Shown: positions 36,176-44,802, numbered from the stretch's first letter. The stretch is DNA of 64,000 bases from CAVUAN01 sp963739435 (GCA_963739435.1 CAVUAN010000025.1:1-64000); one strand, 5' to 3'. Numbers and translations are program-made. The notes: generated by a model not told the origin, from the sequence alone.

Positions 36176-36472
36176 TCAGGAAAGGGTGCCCGATACGGCG
36201 AGGCGCGCGACGAACCGAGAAACGAGGTAGATGACGAGGATGACGAAAATGGGCGAGAGGTCCAGGTTTCCGGTGCGGGACGGAGGGATCAGGCGTCGAA
36301 ACGGGCGGAAGAGCGGCTCGGTCGTGACGTAGAGAAACCGGACGATCGGGTTGCGGGGATCGGGAGAGACCCAGGACACGAGCGCGGCGATGATGACGAG
36401 CCACTGGAGCGCCTGGAGCGCGTAGAGAACGAGATCGAAGACAGCCCCTGTCGCCGAGCCGCCGACGTTCAC
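36176..36472 (-). CDS. yggT: YggT-family membrane protein
   Basis: This 98-residue protein has two hydrophobic segments (VFDLVLYALQALQWLVIIAALVSWV and FVILVIYLVSRFVARLAV) joined by the conserved loop SPDPRNPIVRFLYVTTEPLFRPFRRLIPPSRTGNLDLSPI. YggT proteins are inner-membrane proteins linked to division or osmotic stress; their biochemical role is unclear. GTG 36472 overlaps the yggS stop as GTGA, and the longer upstream frame lies antisense and is rejected. Confidence 0.93.
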   Translation of the reverse strand: MNVGGSATGAVFDLVLYALQALQWLVIIAALVSWVSPDPRNPIVRFLYVTTEPLFRPFRRLIPPSRTGNLDLSPIFVILVIYLVSRFVARLAVSGTLS

Positions 36473-37182
36473 GCCGCCTCCCGCGGGCCGAAGAGAGCCG
36501 TGCCGAGGCGGACCTCGGTAGACCCTTCTTCGACGGCGACGGCAAAATCGTGGCTCATGCCCGCAGAGATCTCGGGCAGCTCCCGGCCGAGGCTCACGGC
36601 GATCCGGTCGCGCAGCTGCCGGAGCTTCTGGAACCAGGGCCGCGAGCGTTCGGGATCGGGATCGAAAGGGGGCACGGCCATGAGCCCGCGGCACGTCAGG
36701 TGCGGGCAGGCGTCGATTGCCCGGGCCAGAGCCAGGGCGTCCTCGGCAGTCGCGCCGGACTTGCTCGCCTCGCCCGCCAGGTTGACCTCGAGGAGCACCG
36801 GCAGGACGCGCGGAGAGGCCTCGAGCAGTCGCTCCAGGCGCTCTGCAAGTCTTTGGCGGTCCACGCTTTCGACCATCGCGAAACATTGTAGCGCCAGGGC
36901 GGCCTTATTCGTCTGAAGGGGGCCGATGAGCTTCCAGGTGAGGTCGGGAAAATCCGGCTTGACGGCCTGAATTTTCTCGGCCGCCTCGGCCACGCGGTTC
37001 TCGCCGAAGAGAACGCAGCCGGCCCGCGCCGCGCGGCGCACGACCTCGGCCGGCTGACCCTTGGTGACGGCGAGCAGAGCGATCTCCCGGGCTTTGCGGC
37101 CGGACTTTTCGGCCGCCCGCGCGATTGATCCGAGGGCGGCCGCGCGGCGTTCCGAGATTTCTTCCTGCGAGAGCGGCGTCAC
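36469..37182 (-). CDS. yggS: PLP homeostasis protein, YggS family
   Basis: This 237-residue TIM-barrel protein binds pyridoxal phosphate and controls its cellular level. It has ALLAVTKGQPAEVVRRAARAG (PLP Lys in VTKGQ), FGENRVAEAAEKIQAV, TWKLIGPLQTNKAALALQCFAMVESVDRQRLAERL, LPVLLEVNLAGEASKSGATAEDALALA, RGLMAVPPFDPDPERSRPWFQKLR and ISAGMSHDFAVAVEEGSTEVRLGTALFGPR. ATG 37182 overlaps the rnhA-like stop (ATGA) and its own stop overlaps yggT, so translation is probably coupled along the operon. Confidence 0.96.
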   Translation of the reverse strand: MTPLSQEEISERRAAALGSIARAAEKSGRKAREIALLAVTKGQPAEVVRRAARAGCVLFGENRVAEAAEKIQAVKPDFPDLTWKLIGPLQTNKAALALQCFAMVESVDRQRLAERLERLLEASPRVLPVLLEVNLAGEASKSGATAEDALALARAIDACPHLTCRGLMAVPPFDPDPERSRPWFQKLRQLRDRIAVSLGRELPEISAGMSHDFAVAVEEGSTEVRLGTALFGPREAA

Positions 37183-37616
37183 GGCTGGCGCTGGAAATGC
37201 TCGCCGGCGAGGTGTCGCTCGGAGGCGTCGGCCCCGAGGTTGGCAAGGCGGTCGGCCTTCTTGTTCTCTTCGCGCGGGATGTGGCGGATGGCGAAGTTGC
37301 GGAATCGCCTGGCACGCGCGAGCGCCTCGGCGTGGAGGGGCTTCAAGTGCGCCGCTTTGACCTTGTAGTTGCCGAGAACCTGCTCGACGAGCAGCAGGCT
37401 GTCGGAGGCGATCCGGACGTCTGAAGCGCCGCGCTCTTCGGCCCGCTTCAAGGCCAGCAGGAGCGCCCGGTACTCGGCGACGTTGTTCGTCGTCTTGCCG
37501 AGCGCTTCGAAGTGCTCCTCGGCCGGGTGGCTGTCGTCGGCCTCGACGTACGCGCCCGCGCCCGAAGCGCCGGGATTGCCGCGCGACGCCCCGTCGATGG
37601 AGGCGCGGAAAATCAC
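37179..37616 (-). CDS. Ribonuclease HI family protein
   Basis: This 145-residue RNase H fold protein would cut RNA in RNA-DNA hybrids. Conserved acidic residues appear in IDGASRGNPGASGAGAYVE (first Asp), TTNNVAEYRALLLALKRAEERGASDVRIASDS (Glu and second Asp) and HIPREENKKADRLANLGADAS (last Asp). The basic protrusion of E. coli RNase HI is absent, as in the RnhA-like/Bacillus YpdQ-type short enzymes. GTG 37616 overlaps the C4 zinc-ribbon gene stop as GTGA, the usual partner in this order. Confidence 0.93.
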   Translation of the reverse strand: MIFRASIDGASRGNPGASGAGAYVEADDSHPAEEHFEALGKTTNNVAEYRALLLALKRAEERGASDVRIASDSLLLVEQVLGNYKVKAAHLKPLHAEALARARRFRNFAIRHIPREENKKADRLANLGADASERHLAGEHFQRQP

Positions 37617-38317
37617 GGCTCCCAGTACAGGAGCCGCTTGCAGCGATCGCAGGTGATGATCTCGAGGCCGACCTTCAGGGTCTGGACCGCATGGGGGCGG
37701 ACCCTCATGTGGCACGCCGAGCAGGAGCCGTTGACGACCTTCACGATGGCGATGCCTGCTTTCTTGTCGACGAGGCGGCGGAATTCGGCGAGATCGCGCT
37801 TCGGGATGGTGGCTTCGATATCGCGGATCTCAGCGCGCGCGCCCTCGAGCTCTCCGTCGATCGAGCGCTGCATCTCGCGCCAGCCCGAGAGCTTCTGCTC
37901 GTGCTCCTCGGTCTCCTTGGGCAAGCTCGCCTCGCGCGTTCCGAGGTCGCGCTTCGTGGCCTCGATCTCTTCTTCGAGAGCGAGGACCCGCTCCTCGGTC
38001 GAGTGGACGATCTTTTCGGCGCCGTCGATCTCGTTCAAGACGGCGCCGTACTCCCGGCTCGACTGGACGTTGCGCAGCGTCGCCTGGAACTTCTTCTGCT
38101 TCTCCTGGTGCTCAGCCAGCTCCGCCTCGGCCCTCGCGAGCTCCGCCTGGGCCTGCTGGAGGCGCGCGCGCAGCCTCTCGACGGCGTCGACCTTCTCGCG
38201 GAAGGCGGTGTCGACATCCGCCAGATCGGCCGGGACGGTGTCTCGCTCTTTCTCCCGCTCGCGGACGAACTGAATCCGGTTCTGGAGGCGGTAGAGCTGA
38301 TCGAGTTGCTGGCTCAC
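37613..38317 (-). CDS. Coiled-coil protein with C-terminal C4 zinc ribbon
   Basis: A protein of about 234 residues has a long antiparallel-type coiled coil (about residues 1-175; QQLDQLYRLQNRIQFVRE, EYGAVLNEIDGAEKIVHSTEERVLALEEEIEATKRDL) followed by a zinc ribbon (CSACHMRVRPHAVQTLK, then ITCDRCKRLLYW, CxxC twice). This is the CT398/HP0958 type, implicated in RNA binding or flagellar/secretion chaperoning. The longer frame back to 38362 reads through the tRNA terminator hairpin, so the in-frame GTG at 38317 is preferred. It is followed by rnhA, yggS and yggT with overlapping ends. Confidence 0.9.
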   Translation of the reverse strand: MSQQLDQLYRLQNRIQFVREREKERDTVPADLADVDTAFREKVDAVERLRARLQQAQAELARAEAELAEHQEKQKKFQATLRNVQSSREYGAVLNEIDGAEKIVHSTEERVLALEEEIEATKRDLGTREASLPKETEEHEQKLSGWREMQRSIDGELEGARAEIRDIEATIPKRDLAEFRRLVDKKAGIAIVKVVNGSCSACHMRVRPHAVQTLKVGLEIITCDRCKRLLYWEP

Positions 38318-38334
38318 CGGCTCTCCCCGGAGAT

Positions 38335-38363
38335 AAAAAAAGGTGTCCCGGTCAGGGGACACC
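38335..38363 (-). terminator. Rho-independent terminator after the rpoD-tRNA transcript
   Basis: The perfect 8-bp stem GGTGTCCC/GGGACACC (38342-38349 and 38356-38363) has a 6-nt loop and is followed on the minus strand by seven T (complement of 38335-38341). It lies 83 bp downstream of the tRNA 3' end and just before the zinc-ribbon gene, separating the two transcription units. Confidence 0.93.
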
Positions 38364-38445
38364 CTTTGAATTCTTTCGTTGCGTTCGACTTGATGTCTCG
38401 GTTTCTACCCTTCAAGCTCCCCGTTTCCCTTCTTCGTCGCCTCGC

Positions 38446-38522
38446 TGGTGGGTCCACCCGGATTCGAACCGGGGTCTGACCGGTTATGAGCCGGTGGCTC
38501 TGGACCGCTGAGCTATGGACCC
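38446..38522 (-). tRNA. tRNA with anticodon CAT (elongator Met or Ile2)
   Basis: This 77-nt tRNA has the acceptor stem GGGTCCA/TGGACCC, D-stem GCTC/GAGC, anticodon stem ACCGG/CCGGT with loop CTCATAA (CAT at 38488-38486), T-arm CCCGG-TTCGAAT-CCGGG and an encoded CCA end. A paired first base and no GGG/CCC anticodon-stem run exclude the initiator. Elongator Met and lysidine-modified Ile2 cannot be separated by eye. It lies 30 bp after rpoD and is probably co-transcribed with it. Confidence 0.95.
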
Positions 38523-38552
38523 CTTTGACTATAACAAAGGATGTCGCACGGC

Positions 38553-40220
38553 TCACCGTATGGTCTCCAGGAACGGCTTCAGTTTCTTGGCCCGGGAAGG
38601 GTGCCGCAGCTTCCGAAGGGCCTTGGACTCGATCTGCCGAATCCTCTCGCGCGTCACGTTGAAGGAGCGGCCGACCTCCTCGAGGGTGTGCTCGGAGCCG
38701 TCTCCGACGCCAAACCGCATCTTCAAGACCTGCTCCTCGCGGGGGGTCAGCGATTTCAAGACCCGGCGCGTCTGCTCCTGGAGGTTCGAGACGAGGACCG
38801 AGTCGATCGGCGAGAGCACCTGGCGGTCCTCGATGAAATCCCCCAGATGCGAATCCTCTTCCTCGCCGATGGGTGTCTCGAGCGAGATGGGCTCCTGGGC
38901 GATCTTCATGATCTTGCGGACCTTCGAGACCGGCATGTCCATGCGCTTGGCGATCTCTTCGGCGTTGGGCTCGCGGCCGAGCTCCTGCACCAGCGAACGC
39001 GACGTGCGCGTCAGCTTGTTGATCGTCTCGATCATGTGGACGGGAATGCGGATCGTCCGGGCCTGATCGGCGATGGCACGCGTGATGGCCTGGCGGATCC
39101 ACCAGGTGGCGTACGTCGAGAACTTGTAACCGCGGCGGTGCTCGAACTTCTCGACCGCCTTCATGAGTCCGATGTTGCCTTCCTGGATCAGATCGAGGAA
39201 CTGCAGGCCGCGGTTGGTGTACTTCTTCGCGATCGAGACGACGAGGCGCAGGTTCGCGACGATCAGCTCGTGCTTCGCCTGGTCCGCTTCCTCCTCGCCC
39301 TCGCGCACCATGCGCTGGGTCTTCTTGACGTCCTCGTGCGTCACGCCGAACTTGTGCTCGAGATCGCGCAGCGATTTCTTGTACTTGGAGATCCGCCGCT
39401 TGTAGAAATCGATGCGTGTCGGGTTCTTCTCTTTCTTGAGGGTGTTGGTGTCCTGCCGGATGCTCGACTCGGGGACGTTCATCTGCCGGTCGATGTCGCG
39501 CAGGATCCCGATCGCGCGGTTCAGGACGGCGGGCGTGAAGTCGGCGGCCCGGATCAGCTTCGCCATGTCGGCGATGCGCTTGTCGATGGCGCTCTCGATG
39601 CGGGCCAGGGCCCGCGTGCCGCGCCGGATCGTGCGGGCCTTGAACTTCATGCGCTTGATGTCTTTGTCGAGCGTGCCGATCTTCTTGAAGCTGCCGAGGA
39701 CGTTTTCGATGCGCCGCGTGGCCCGGTCGTCCAGGTCCTCCTCGTCCTCGCCGAGATTGACCAGCTCGTTGACCATGCGCGAATCGCGCCCGGCGTTCTC
39801 CAGAAGCTTCAGGATCTCCTCGAGGACGATCGGGTTGTTGGCGAGAGCCTGGTAGATTTTGGCCTCGCCCTGCTCGATCCGTTTGGCGATGCGCACCTCG
39901 CCCTCGCGGTCCAGCAGCTTGACGGTCCCCATCTCGCGCAGGTACATGCGCACGGGGTCGTTCGTCTTCTCGACGGCTTCGCGGGCCTCCTCGGCCGTCT
40001 CGGCCTCGAGCGCCGCGCGCTTGCGCGCAGCGCGATCCGGATCCGTGACGATCTCGATGCCGAGATCGAAGAAGCGGACGTAGACGTCTTCCAGGTCGCG
40101 CGGGTCGGCCGTCAGCTCGTCAGACAGGATGGTCTGGATTTCCTCGTAGAGGAGGTAACCCTTATCCCGCCCCGCCTTGAACAGCAGCTGCACTTCCGGA
40201 TGCTTTTCCTCAATTCCCAA
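38553..40220 (-). CDS. rpoD: RNA polymerase primary sigma factor RpoD
   Basis: This 555-residue sigma-70 directs RNA polymerase to housekeeping promoters. A region 1.1-like N-terminus (residues about 1-75), DPVRMYLREMGTVKLL (region 1.2), a charged non-conserved insert, AKHELIVANLRLVVSIAKKYTNRGLQFLDLIQEGNIGLMKAVEKFEHRRGYKFSTYATWWIRQAITRAIADQARTIRIPVHM (regions 2.1-2.4), LGREPNAEEIAKRM (3), and EQVLKMRFGVGDGSEHTLEEVGRSFNVTRERIRQIESKALRKLRHPSR (4.1-4.2) are all present. Length is typical. It follows dnaG by 23 bp as part of the macromolecular-synthesis cluster. Confidence 0.98.
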   Translation of the reverse strand: MGIEEKHPEVQLLFKAGRDKGYLLYEEIQTILSDELTADPRDLEDVYVRFFDLGIEIVTDPDRAARKRAALEAETAEEAREAVEKTNDPVRMYLREMGTVKLLDREGEVRIAKRIEQGEAKIYQALANNPIVLEEILKLLENAGRDSRMVNELVNLGEDEEDLDDRATRRIENVLGSFKKIGTLDKDIKRMKFKARTIRRGTRALARIESAIDKRIADMAKLIRAADFTPAVLNRAIGILRDIDRQMNVPESSIRQDTNTLKKEKNPTRIDFYKRRISKYKKSLRDLEHKFGVTHEDVKKTQRMVREGEEEADQAKHELIVANLRLVVSIAKKYTNRGLQFLDLIQEGNIGLMKAVEKFEHRRGYKFSTYATWWIRQAITRAIADQARTIRIPVHMIETINKLTRTSRSLVQELGREPNAEEIAKRMDMPVSKVRKIMKIAQEPISLETPIGEEEDSHLGDFIEDRQVLSPIDSVLVSNLQEQTRRVLKSLTPREEQVLKMRFGVGDGSEHTLEEVGRSFNVTRERIRQIESKALRKLRHPSRAKKLKPFLETIR

Positions 40221-40243
40221 CGTTTTGTCCTTTCCGTCGCGTT

Positions 40244-42016
40244 CTACCGCCCGAGCTCCGAATGACGCCGCGCGATACCCTCTTTGCGGCGGATGAGTCG
40301 GGCAAGCTCTTCGCCCGCCGTCTCGTCCGCCCGATCGATTTCCCTCTGGATTTCCGCGCTCTCCCGCTCTAAGTACTTTTTTTCCAGATCCTTGAGGAGC
40401 CGCTCGACGCCCTTCTCGTTCGGCTCGGGGCTCTCTTCCAGCGCTACACCGGCCAGAAATGCCCGCTCGTCATCAGCAAGCGTAAGGTGTGCGATTTGTC
40501 TTTGAAAATCAACAGGTTCCGAAGCCCCCAGACCTTCCCGGAACGCGGCAACAACCCGGCGAACCCGCGGATCCGTCAAGAACTCGTCTTTCAACATCCT
40601 TAGAATCAGGGGGTTAAACTCACCACCTGCCATCAGGACCTGGAGGAGCCGCCGCTCGGCTCCGGGTGTTTCCGCCCCTGATAACACCGGAACATTCCCG
40701 GGCGTTCCAGGGGTCCGCAAGCCCGCGGCTGCCTGCGGACCGGGCTTGTCCCAGAGCACCTCGACGGGCACCCCGACCTCCCGAGCCACGCGGCGGTACT
40801 CCTCGTAGCGCAGGACGCGATCGGGGATCGCGTTCAAGACCTCGAGGACCGTCCGCACGCGCTCCATCTTCTCTTGCGAGGCGAGGCCCGACGCGCTCGG
40901 GTCGACATTTTCCAGAAGCCAGTCGAGCGAGTCGGGCGCCTCTTCGATGCGCGATGCGAGCGCGCTGGCACCCTGCGCCGAAAGGACGTCGTGGGGGTCC
41001 TCGCCCTCGGGCAGCCTCGCGACGCGCGCCCGGAACCCCTGCGCGAGCAGGAGCTGGAGCGCCGCGCGCGTGGCCGCCTTCCCCGCGGAGTCGCCGTCGT
41101 AGCAGACGACGACGGCGGGGCACAGGCGCCGCAGTTTCTCCGCCTGTTCGGTCGTCAGGGCGGTGCCCATCGAGGCGACCGTTTCGTCGACACCGGCCTG
41201 CAGGAGTGCCAGGTGGTCGAAGTAGCCTTCGACCAGGACGACCCGGTCGTGCTTGCGGATCGAATCCCGCGCTTCCGAAAGGCCGTAGAGCAGGCGCTTC
41301 TTCAGGAAGACCGGGGACTCGGGCGAGTTGAGGTACTTGGGCTCCTGCTCGGGTGAGAGGGCGCGGCCGCCGAAGCCGACAGCACGTCCACGCTCATCGC
41401 GAACCACGAACAGAAGTCGGTCGCGGAACCGGTCGTAATAGCCGCGGCCTTCGCTTCGCGGCTGCACGAGCCCGGCCTCGGCGAGCAGGCTCTCGGGGTA
41501 TGCGCCTCCCAGTGCCGCGGTCAGGGCATCCCAGGAGTCCGGCGCGTGGCCGAGCGCCAGCCGCTTCACGAACTCCTCGGGCACGCCGCGTTTCGCAAGA
41601 TACGCCGCCGCGCGGCTGCCGGGCTTGCCGAGCTCGGCCGAATAGAAGCGCTGCGCCGCCGCGAGAACCTCGAGCAGCTTCTCGCGCCGGTCGTCGCGCG
41701 GCCCGCGGGAAGCGCGCTTCGGGATCTTCACGCCGAACCGTGAGGCGAGCGCCTCCACGGCCTCGGGAAAGTCGAGCCGATCGATCTGCCGCACGAAGTG
41801 GATGACGTCCCCGCCTGCTCCGCACCCGAAGCAGTGGTAGAGCCCCTTGTCGCGGTCCACCGTGAAAGACGGCGTGCGCTCGTTGTGAAACGGGCATAGC
41901 CCCTTCCAGGAACGGCCTGCCTTCTTCAATTTCGTGTGCTCGCCGACGACCTCGACGATGTCGCTTGCCGATCGCAGCTCGGCGAGAACCTGATCGTTGA
42001 TGTCGAGATCAGACAT
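40244..42016 (-). CDS. dnaG: DNA primase
   Basis: This 590-residue primase synthesises RNA primers at the replication fork. The N-terminal CHC2 zinc finger (CPFHNERTPSFTVDRDKGLYHCFGCGAGGD) is followed by the catalytic core with YYDRFRDRLLFVVRDERGRAVGFGGRAL. The TOPRIM domain follows (VVLVEGYFDHLALLQAGVDETVASMGTALT, then VVCYDGDSAGKAATRAALQLL). The C-terminal DnaB-binding region is helical. The start is ATG 42016 (MSDLDIND), because upstream codons read through a tandem repeat. It lies between mutS2 and rpoD on the same strand. Confidence 0.97.
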   Translation of the reverse strand: MSDLDINDQVLAELRSASDIVEVVGEHTKLKKAGRSWKGLCPFHNERTPSFTVDRDKGLYHCFGCGAGGDVIHFVRQIDRLDFPEAVEALASRFGVKIPKRASRGPRDDRREKLLEVLAAAQRFYSAELGKPGSRAAAYLAKRGVPEEFVKRLALGHAPDSWDALTAALGGAYPESLLAEAGLVQPRSEGRGYYDRFRDRLLFVVRDERGRAVGFGGRALSPEQEPKYLNSPESPVFLKKRLLYGLSEARDSIRKHDRVVLVEGYFDHLALLQAGVDETVASMGTALTTEQAEKLRRLCPAVVVCYDGDSAGKAATRAALQLLLAQGFRARVARLPEGEDPHDVLSAQGASALASRIEEAPDSLDWLLENVDPSASGLASQEKMERVRTVLEVLNAIPDRVLRYEEYRRVAREVGVPVEVLWDKPGPQAAAGLRTPGTPGNVPVLSGAETPGAERRLLQVLMAGGEFNPLILRMLKDEFLTDPRVRRVVAAFREGLGASEPVDFQRQIAHLTLADDERAFLAGVALEESPEPNEKGVERLLKDLEKKYLERESAEIQREIDRADETAGEELARLIRRKEGIARRHSELGR

Positions 42017-42022
42017 GTGGGG

Positions 42023-42054
42023 AGTCCAAAGTCCAAAGTCCAAAGTCCAAAGTC
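42023..42054. repeat. Tandem array of heptamer AGTCCAA, about 4.5 copies
   Basis: Four exact copies of AGTCCAA (42023-42050) plus a partial fifth lie between the mutS2 stop and the dnaG ATG, starting seven bases upstream of that ATG. No inverted partner is seen. The 48-bp spacer between two essential-type genes is made up mostly of this array, and it displaces any clear Shine-Dalgarno sequence for dnaG. Confidence 0.9.
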
Positions 42055-42064
42055 TGGAGGCCGA

Positions 42065-44440
42065 TCATTTCAGTTCCACGATGGTGGCGCCGTTGCCGCC
42101 TTCGCGGGCGTCGGCCTGGCGGATGGAGCTTACGGCGGGATGGGTACGGAGATGCTCCCGCAGACCGTCGCGCAGGCGGCCGGTTCCGTGGCCGTGAATC
42201 ACTCGCAGGCGTGCGTCGCCTGCCATAAGCGTCGCATCGAGGGCCTTCTCGACCTCGTCTGTCGCTTCGTCGAGGCGCTTGCCGATGACATTGACCTCGC
42301 GGGTGGTGGCGCCAACCTGCGGGGGCGGCGGGGCCGACGGGGCGGCTTTGGGGCGGGGCGGCGGGGCTTTGCTTCGGGGAGAAGAGAGGGCCTCGAGATC
42401 GGCGCGGGCGACGCGCAGTCGCTTGCCCTTGACCTCGAGCCAGGCCATGTCGCCCTCGAGAGCCGCAACGACACCCTCTGTCGACAGCCCCCGGAGGCGC
42501 GCGCGGGAGCCCGGCGCGATTTGCCTCGCGCTCTCCTGTCCTTGCGCCTCGGCCTCGGCGATCACCGGTTCGAGAGAAGCCGTCCCCTCCTCGGCGCGGG
42601 CCATGACGCGCTCGGCCGAGGCCTGCGCGAGAAGCGACGTCTCCTGCCGCATCCGCGAGAGCTCCCCTTCGACCTGCTTCTTCAGCTCGCGGCGCGCCCG
42701 GTCAAAGCCTTCGCGGCCCTCGCCCAGGAGCTTGGACCGTTCTTTTCGCAAAGCCTCGCGTTCTTCAGCGAGCTTCTCGGCCTCGCGCCGGGCGGCCGAA
42801 CGCAGATCCTCGGCTTCGCGCTCGGCGGCTCGCAGCCGCGTCAGAGCCGCCTCCGCCTCGGCCTCCCGCTCCTCCCGCCGCTTCCAGGCCTCTCCCAGAA
42901 TCTCGCGGGCTCGCTCGAGGACGGTTTCGGGGATCCGCTGCTCGGCAGCCACCGAGAGGGCGCGGCTGCGGCCGGAGAGTCCGGGGTGCAGCCTGTAGTT
43001 GGGCCGCCCGGTCTCCTCGTCGAACTCCATGGCGGCCAGCACCGCGTCCTCGCGCGATGCGGCGAAGTTCTTGACGCCCGACAGGTGTGTCGAGACGATG
43101 GCGTGCCCTCCGCGGGCCAGATACTCCTCGAGCCAGGCGATCGCCAGCGCGCTGCCCTCTTCCGGGTCGGTTGCGCCGCCGATCTCGTCGACGAGCGCGA
43201 GCGAGTCCGGACCCGCCCGCTCGAGGATCGCCGAGATCGTCTCCATGGATGACGAAAAAGTCGACCGGTCCGCGAGAATCGCCTGGGCGTCGCCGATCTC
43301 CGTGAAGATCTGTGAAAAGAGAGGCACCTGTGTGCCGGCCCGGGCAGGCACGGGGATGCCGCTTCGCGCCAGAAGCGCGAGCAGTCCTGCCGTCTTCAAG
43401 ACGACGGTTTTTCCGCCGGCGTTTGGCCCGGAGACGACGAGCAAGCGCTTGCCCGAGGGAAGGGTCAGGTCGAGCGGCACGGCGTCCTTGCCCGCGCGCT
43501 CTTCACCGAGCACGCGCCGGCGCAGGCTTGCCAGGCGCGCGTCGAGCAAAGGATGCCGGGCCCCGCGCAGGTCCCAGGACTGATCTTCGGAAATCTCGGC
43601 GATCCTTCCTTCGGCGAGCTCTCCGAACTCGACTTTCGCCTCGAGGGCATCGAGCTCTGCCAGCTCAACTGCAGCCTCCGTGAGCTCCGGGGCAGCGGCC
43701 AGCACCAGGCCGCCAAAGTCCCGCAGCAGCCGCTCGACCTCGATGTGCTCCTCGGAGGCGAGCAGGGCGAGGTCGTTGTTGGCTTCGATGACTTCCAGCG
43801 GCTCGACGAAGACGGTCTGGCCGGAGCCGGAGCGGTCGTGGACGATGCCGGGCAGCCGCGCCCGGGCGGAGGCCAGGACGGGCAGACAGTAGCGGTCGTT
43901 ACGCAGCACGACGACCGTGTCTCCCAGGATCTCGCGCCGCTCCCCCAGGATCTTTTCAAGGCTGCGCGCGACCTCGCCGCGCCGCCGGCGCAGTTTCGCG
44001 CGCGCGGCGGCGAGCGCGGGTGAAGCGTCGTCGCGCAGGCCGCCTTCGGCCGCAAAGAGCTTGCGCGCCCTTTCCAGGAGCGCGTCGAGCCGGGGGAGCC
44101 GCAGCCTCCTAGCGGACAAGAGCGGTGACTGGACCTCGGCCAGAGCGCGGCGCACCGCCTCGCACGCGCGGGCGAGAACCAGGATCGGCCGGAACTCTTC
44201 GGGTGCAGCCAGGCCGCCCGAGGCGGCCAGCTGCTCCAGGGTTGGCGTCACGTCCTCGATGCCGGTCAAGGGCAGACGCCCCTCGCGCAGTCGCAAGGCC
44301 GACGACTCGGCCGTCTCCGCGGCAAGATGCGCGACACCCTCGCGCGTCGATGCGGGTTGGAGACGAAGGAGGGCTGCTTTTCCGGGCGCCGTTCGGGCGA
44401 GGGAGGAAATCAGCCGGAGGACGACGTCGAACTCGAGCGT
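42065..44440 (-). CDS. mutS2: Endonuclease MutS2 (start uncertain)
   Basis: A MutS-family ATPase of about 790 residues with a C-terminal Smr nuclease, which acts on recombination intermediates or stalled ribosomes. The conserved part begins TLEFDVVLRLISSLARTAPG (44440), then GSGQTVFVEPLEVIEANNDL, the Walker A VSGPNAGGKTVVLKTAGLLAL, Walker B LALVDEIGGATDPEEGSALA, a long coiled coil, and a Smr domain (VNVIGKRLDEATDEVEKALDATLMAG, RVIHGHGTGRLRDGLREHL). The open frame reaches 44707, but no in-frame ATG, GTG or TTG lies between the rpsU stop and TLEF. The nearest upstream GTG is 44623, inside rpsU. The coordinate given is the first conserved residue, not a proven start. Confidence 0.93.
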   Translation of the reverse strand, partial: TLEFDVVLRLISSLARTAPGKAALLRLQPASTREGVAHLAAETAESSALRLREGRLPLTGIEDVTPTLEQLAASGGLAAPEEFRPILVLARACEAVRRALAEVQSPLLSARRLRLPRLDALLERARKLFAAEGGLRDDASPALAAARAKLRRRRGEVARSLEKILGERREILGDTVVVLRNDRYCLPVLASARARLPGIVHDRSGSGQTVFVEPLEVIEANNDLALLASEEHIEVERLLRDFGGLVLAAAPELTEAAVELAELDALEAKVEFGELAEGRIAEISEDQSWDLRGARHPLLDARLASLRRRVLGEERAGKDAVPLDLTLPSGKRLLVVSGPNAGGKTVVLKTAGLLALLARSGIPVPARAGTQVPLFSQIFTEIGDAQAILADRSTFSSSMETISAILERAGPDSLALVDEIGGATDPEEGSALAIAWLEEYLARGGHAIVSTHLSGVKNFAASREDAVLAAMEFDEETGRPNYRLHPGLSGRSRALSVAAEQRIPETVLERAREILGEAWKRREEREAEAEAALTRLRAAEREAEDLRSAARREAEKLAEEREALRKERSKLLGEGREGFDRARRELKKQVEGELSRMRQETSLLAQASAERVMARAEEGTASLEPVIAEAEAQGQESARQIAPGSRARLRGLSTEGVVAALEGDMAWLEVKGKRLRVARADLEALSSPRSKAPPPRPKAAPSAPPPPQVGATTREVNVIGKRLDEATDEVEKALDATLMAGDARLRVIHGHGTGRLRDGLREHLRTHPAVSSIRQADAREGGNGATIVELK

Positions 44441-44481
44441 TTGCCGGTCGACGTCGTCCTGCGACGGCGGAGGGGAGAAGG

Positions 44482-44688
44482 CTACGGGGTGGCTCGACGC
44501 TCCTCCGAGAGCTTGCGGAGCATCTTCTTGCGGGCCTGGATTGCCTTGCGCTTGCGTTTCGCGCTCGGCTTCTCGTAGTGCTGCCGCTTCTTCAGCTCGG
44601 ACAGGATTCCTGATTTTTCGCACTTCCTCTTGAACCGCCTCATGGCGTTTTCGAACGATTCGTCTTCCTTGACGTGGACGAGAGGCAC
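44482..44688 (-). CDS. rpsU: 30S ribosomal protein S21
   Basis: This 68-residue basic ribosomal protein begins PLVHVKEDESFENAMRRFKRKCEKSGILSELKKRQHYEKPSAKRKRK, a typical S21 sequence; it has an extended basic C-terminal tail (AIQARKKMLRKLSEERRATP). The start codon is GTG at 44688, with GGGGGTGAG a few bases upstream, and TAG ends it at 44482. It overlaps the mutS2 open frame and is the first gene of the rpsU-mutS2-dnaG-rpoD cluster, driven by the promoter at 44731-44759. Confidence 0.97.
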   Translation of the reverse strand: MPLVHVKEDESFENAMRRFKRKCEKSGILSELKKRQHYEKPSAKRKRKAIQARKKMLRKLSEERRATP

Positions 44689-44730
44689 GAGGACTCACCC
44701 CCTTCACCGTAGAGTCACAGAGAGCCGTTT

Positions 44731-44759
44731 ATCCTATCGGGAGGCTGCGGGACTGTCAA
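44731..44759 (-). promoter_or_regulatory. Sigma-70 promoter of rpsU
   Basis: On the minus strand, TTGACA (complement of 44754-44759) and TAGGAT (complement of 44731-44736) are separated by 17 bp, matching the -35 and -10 consensus at 6/6 and 4/6. The predicted start of transcription is near 44724, giving a leader of about 36 nt to the rpsU GTG. It is the natural promoter for the macromolecular-synthesis cluster. Confidence 0.8.
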
Positions 44760-44802
44760 CGAATCTTCCTTTATCTCAAGCAATTACAAGGACTTGCCTT
44801 GA

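Noticed and set aside
38541..40265. 574-codon open frame antisense to rpoD
   Set aside because: High-GC antisense shadow; the protein has no family features and the opposite strand is clearly rpoD.
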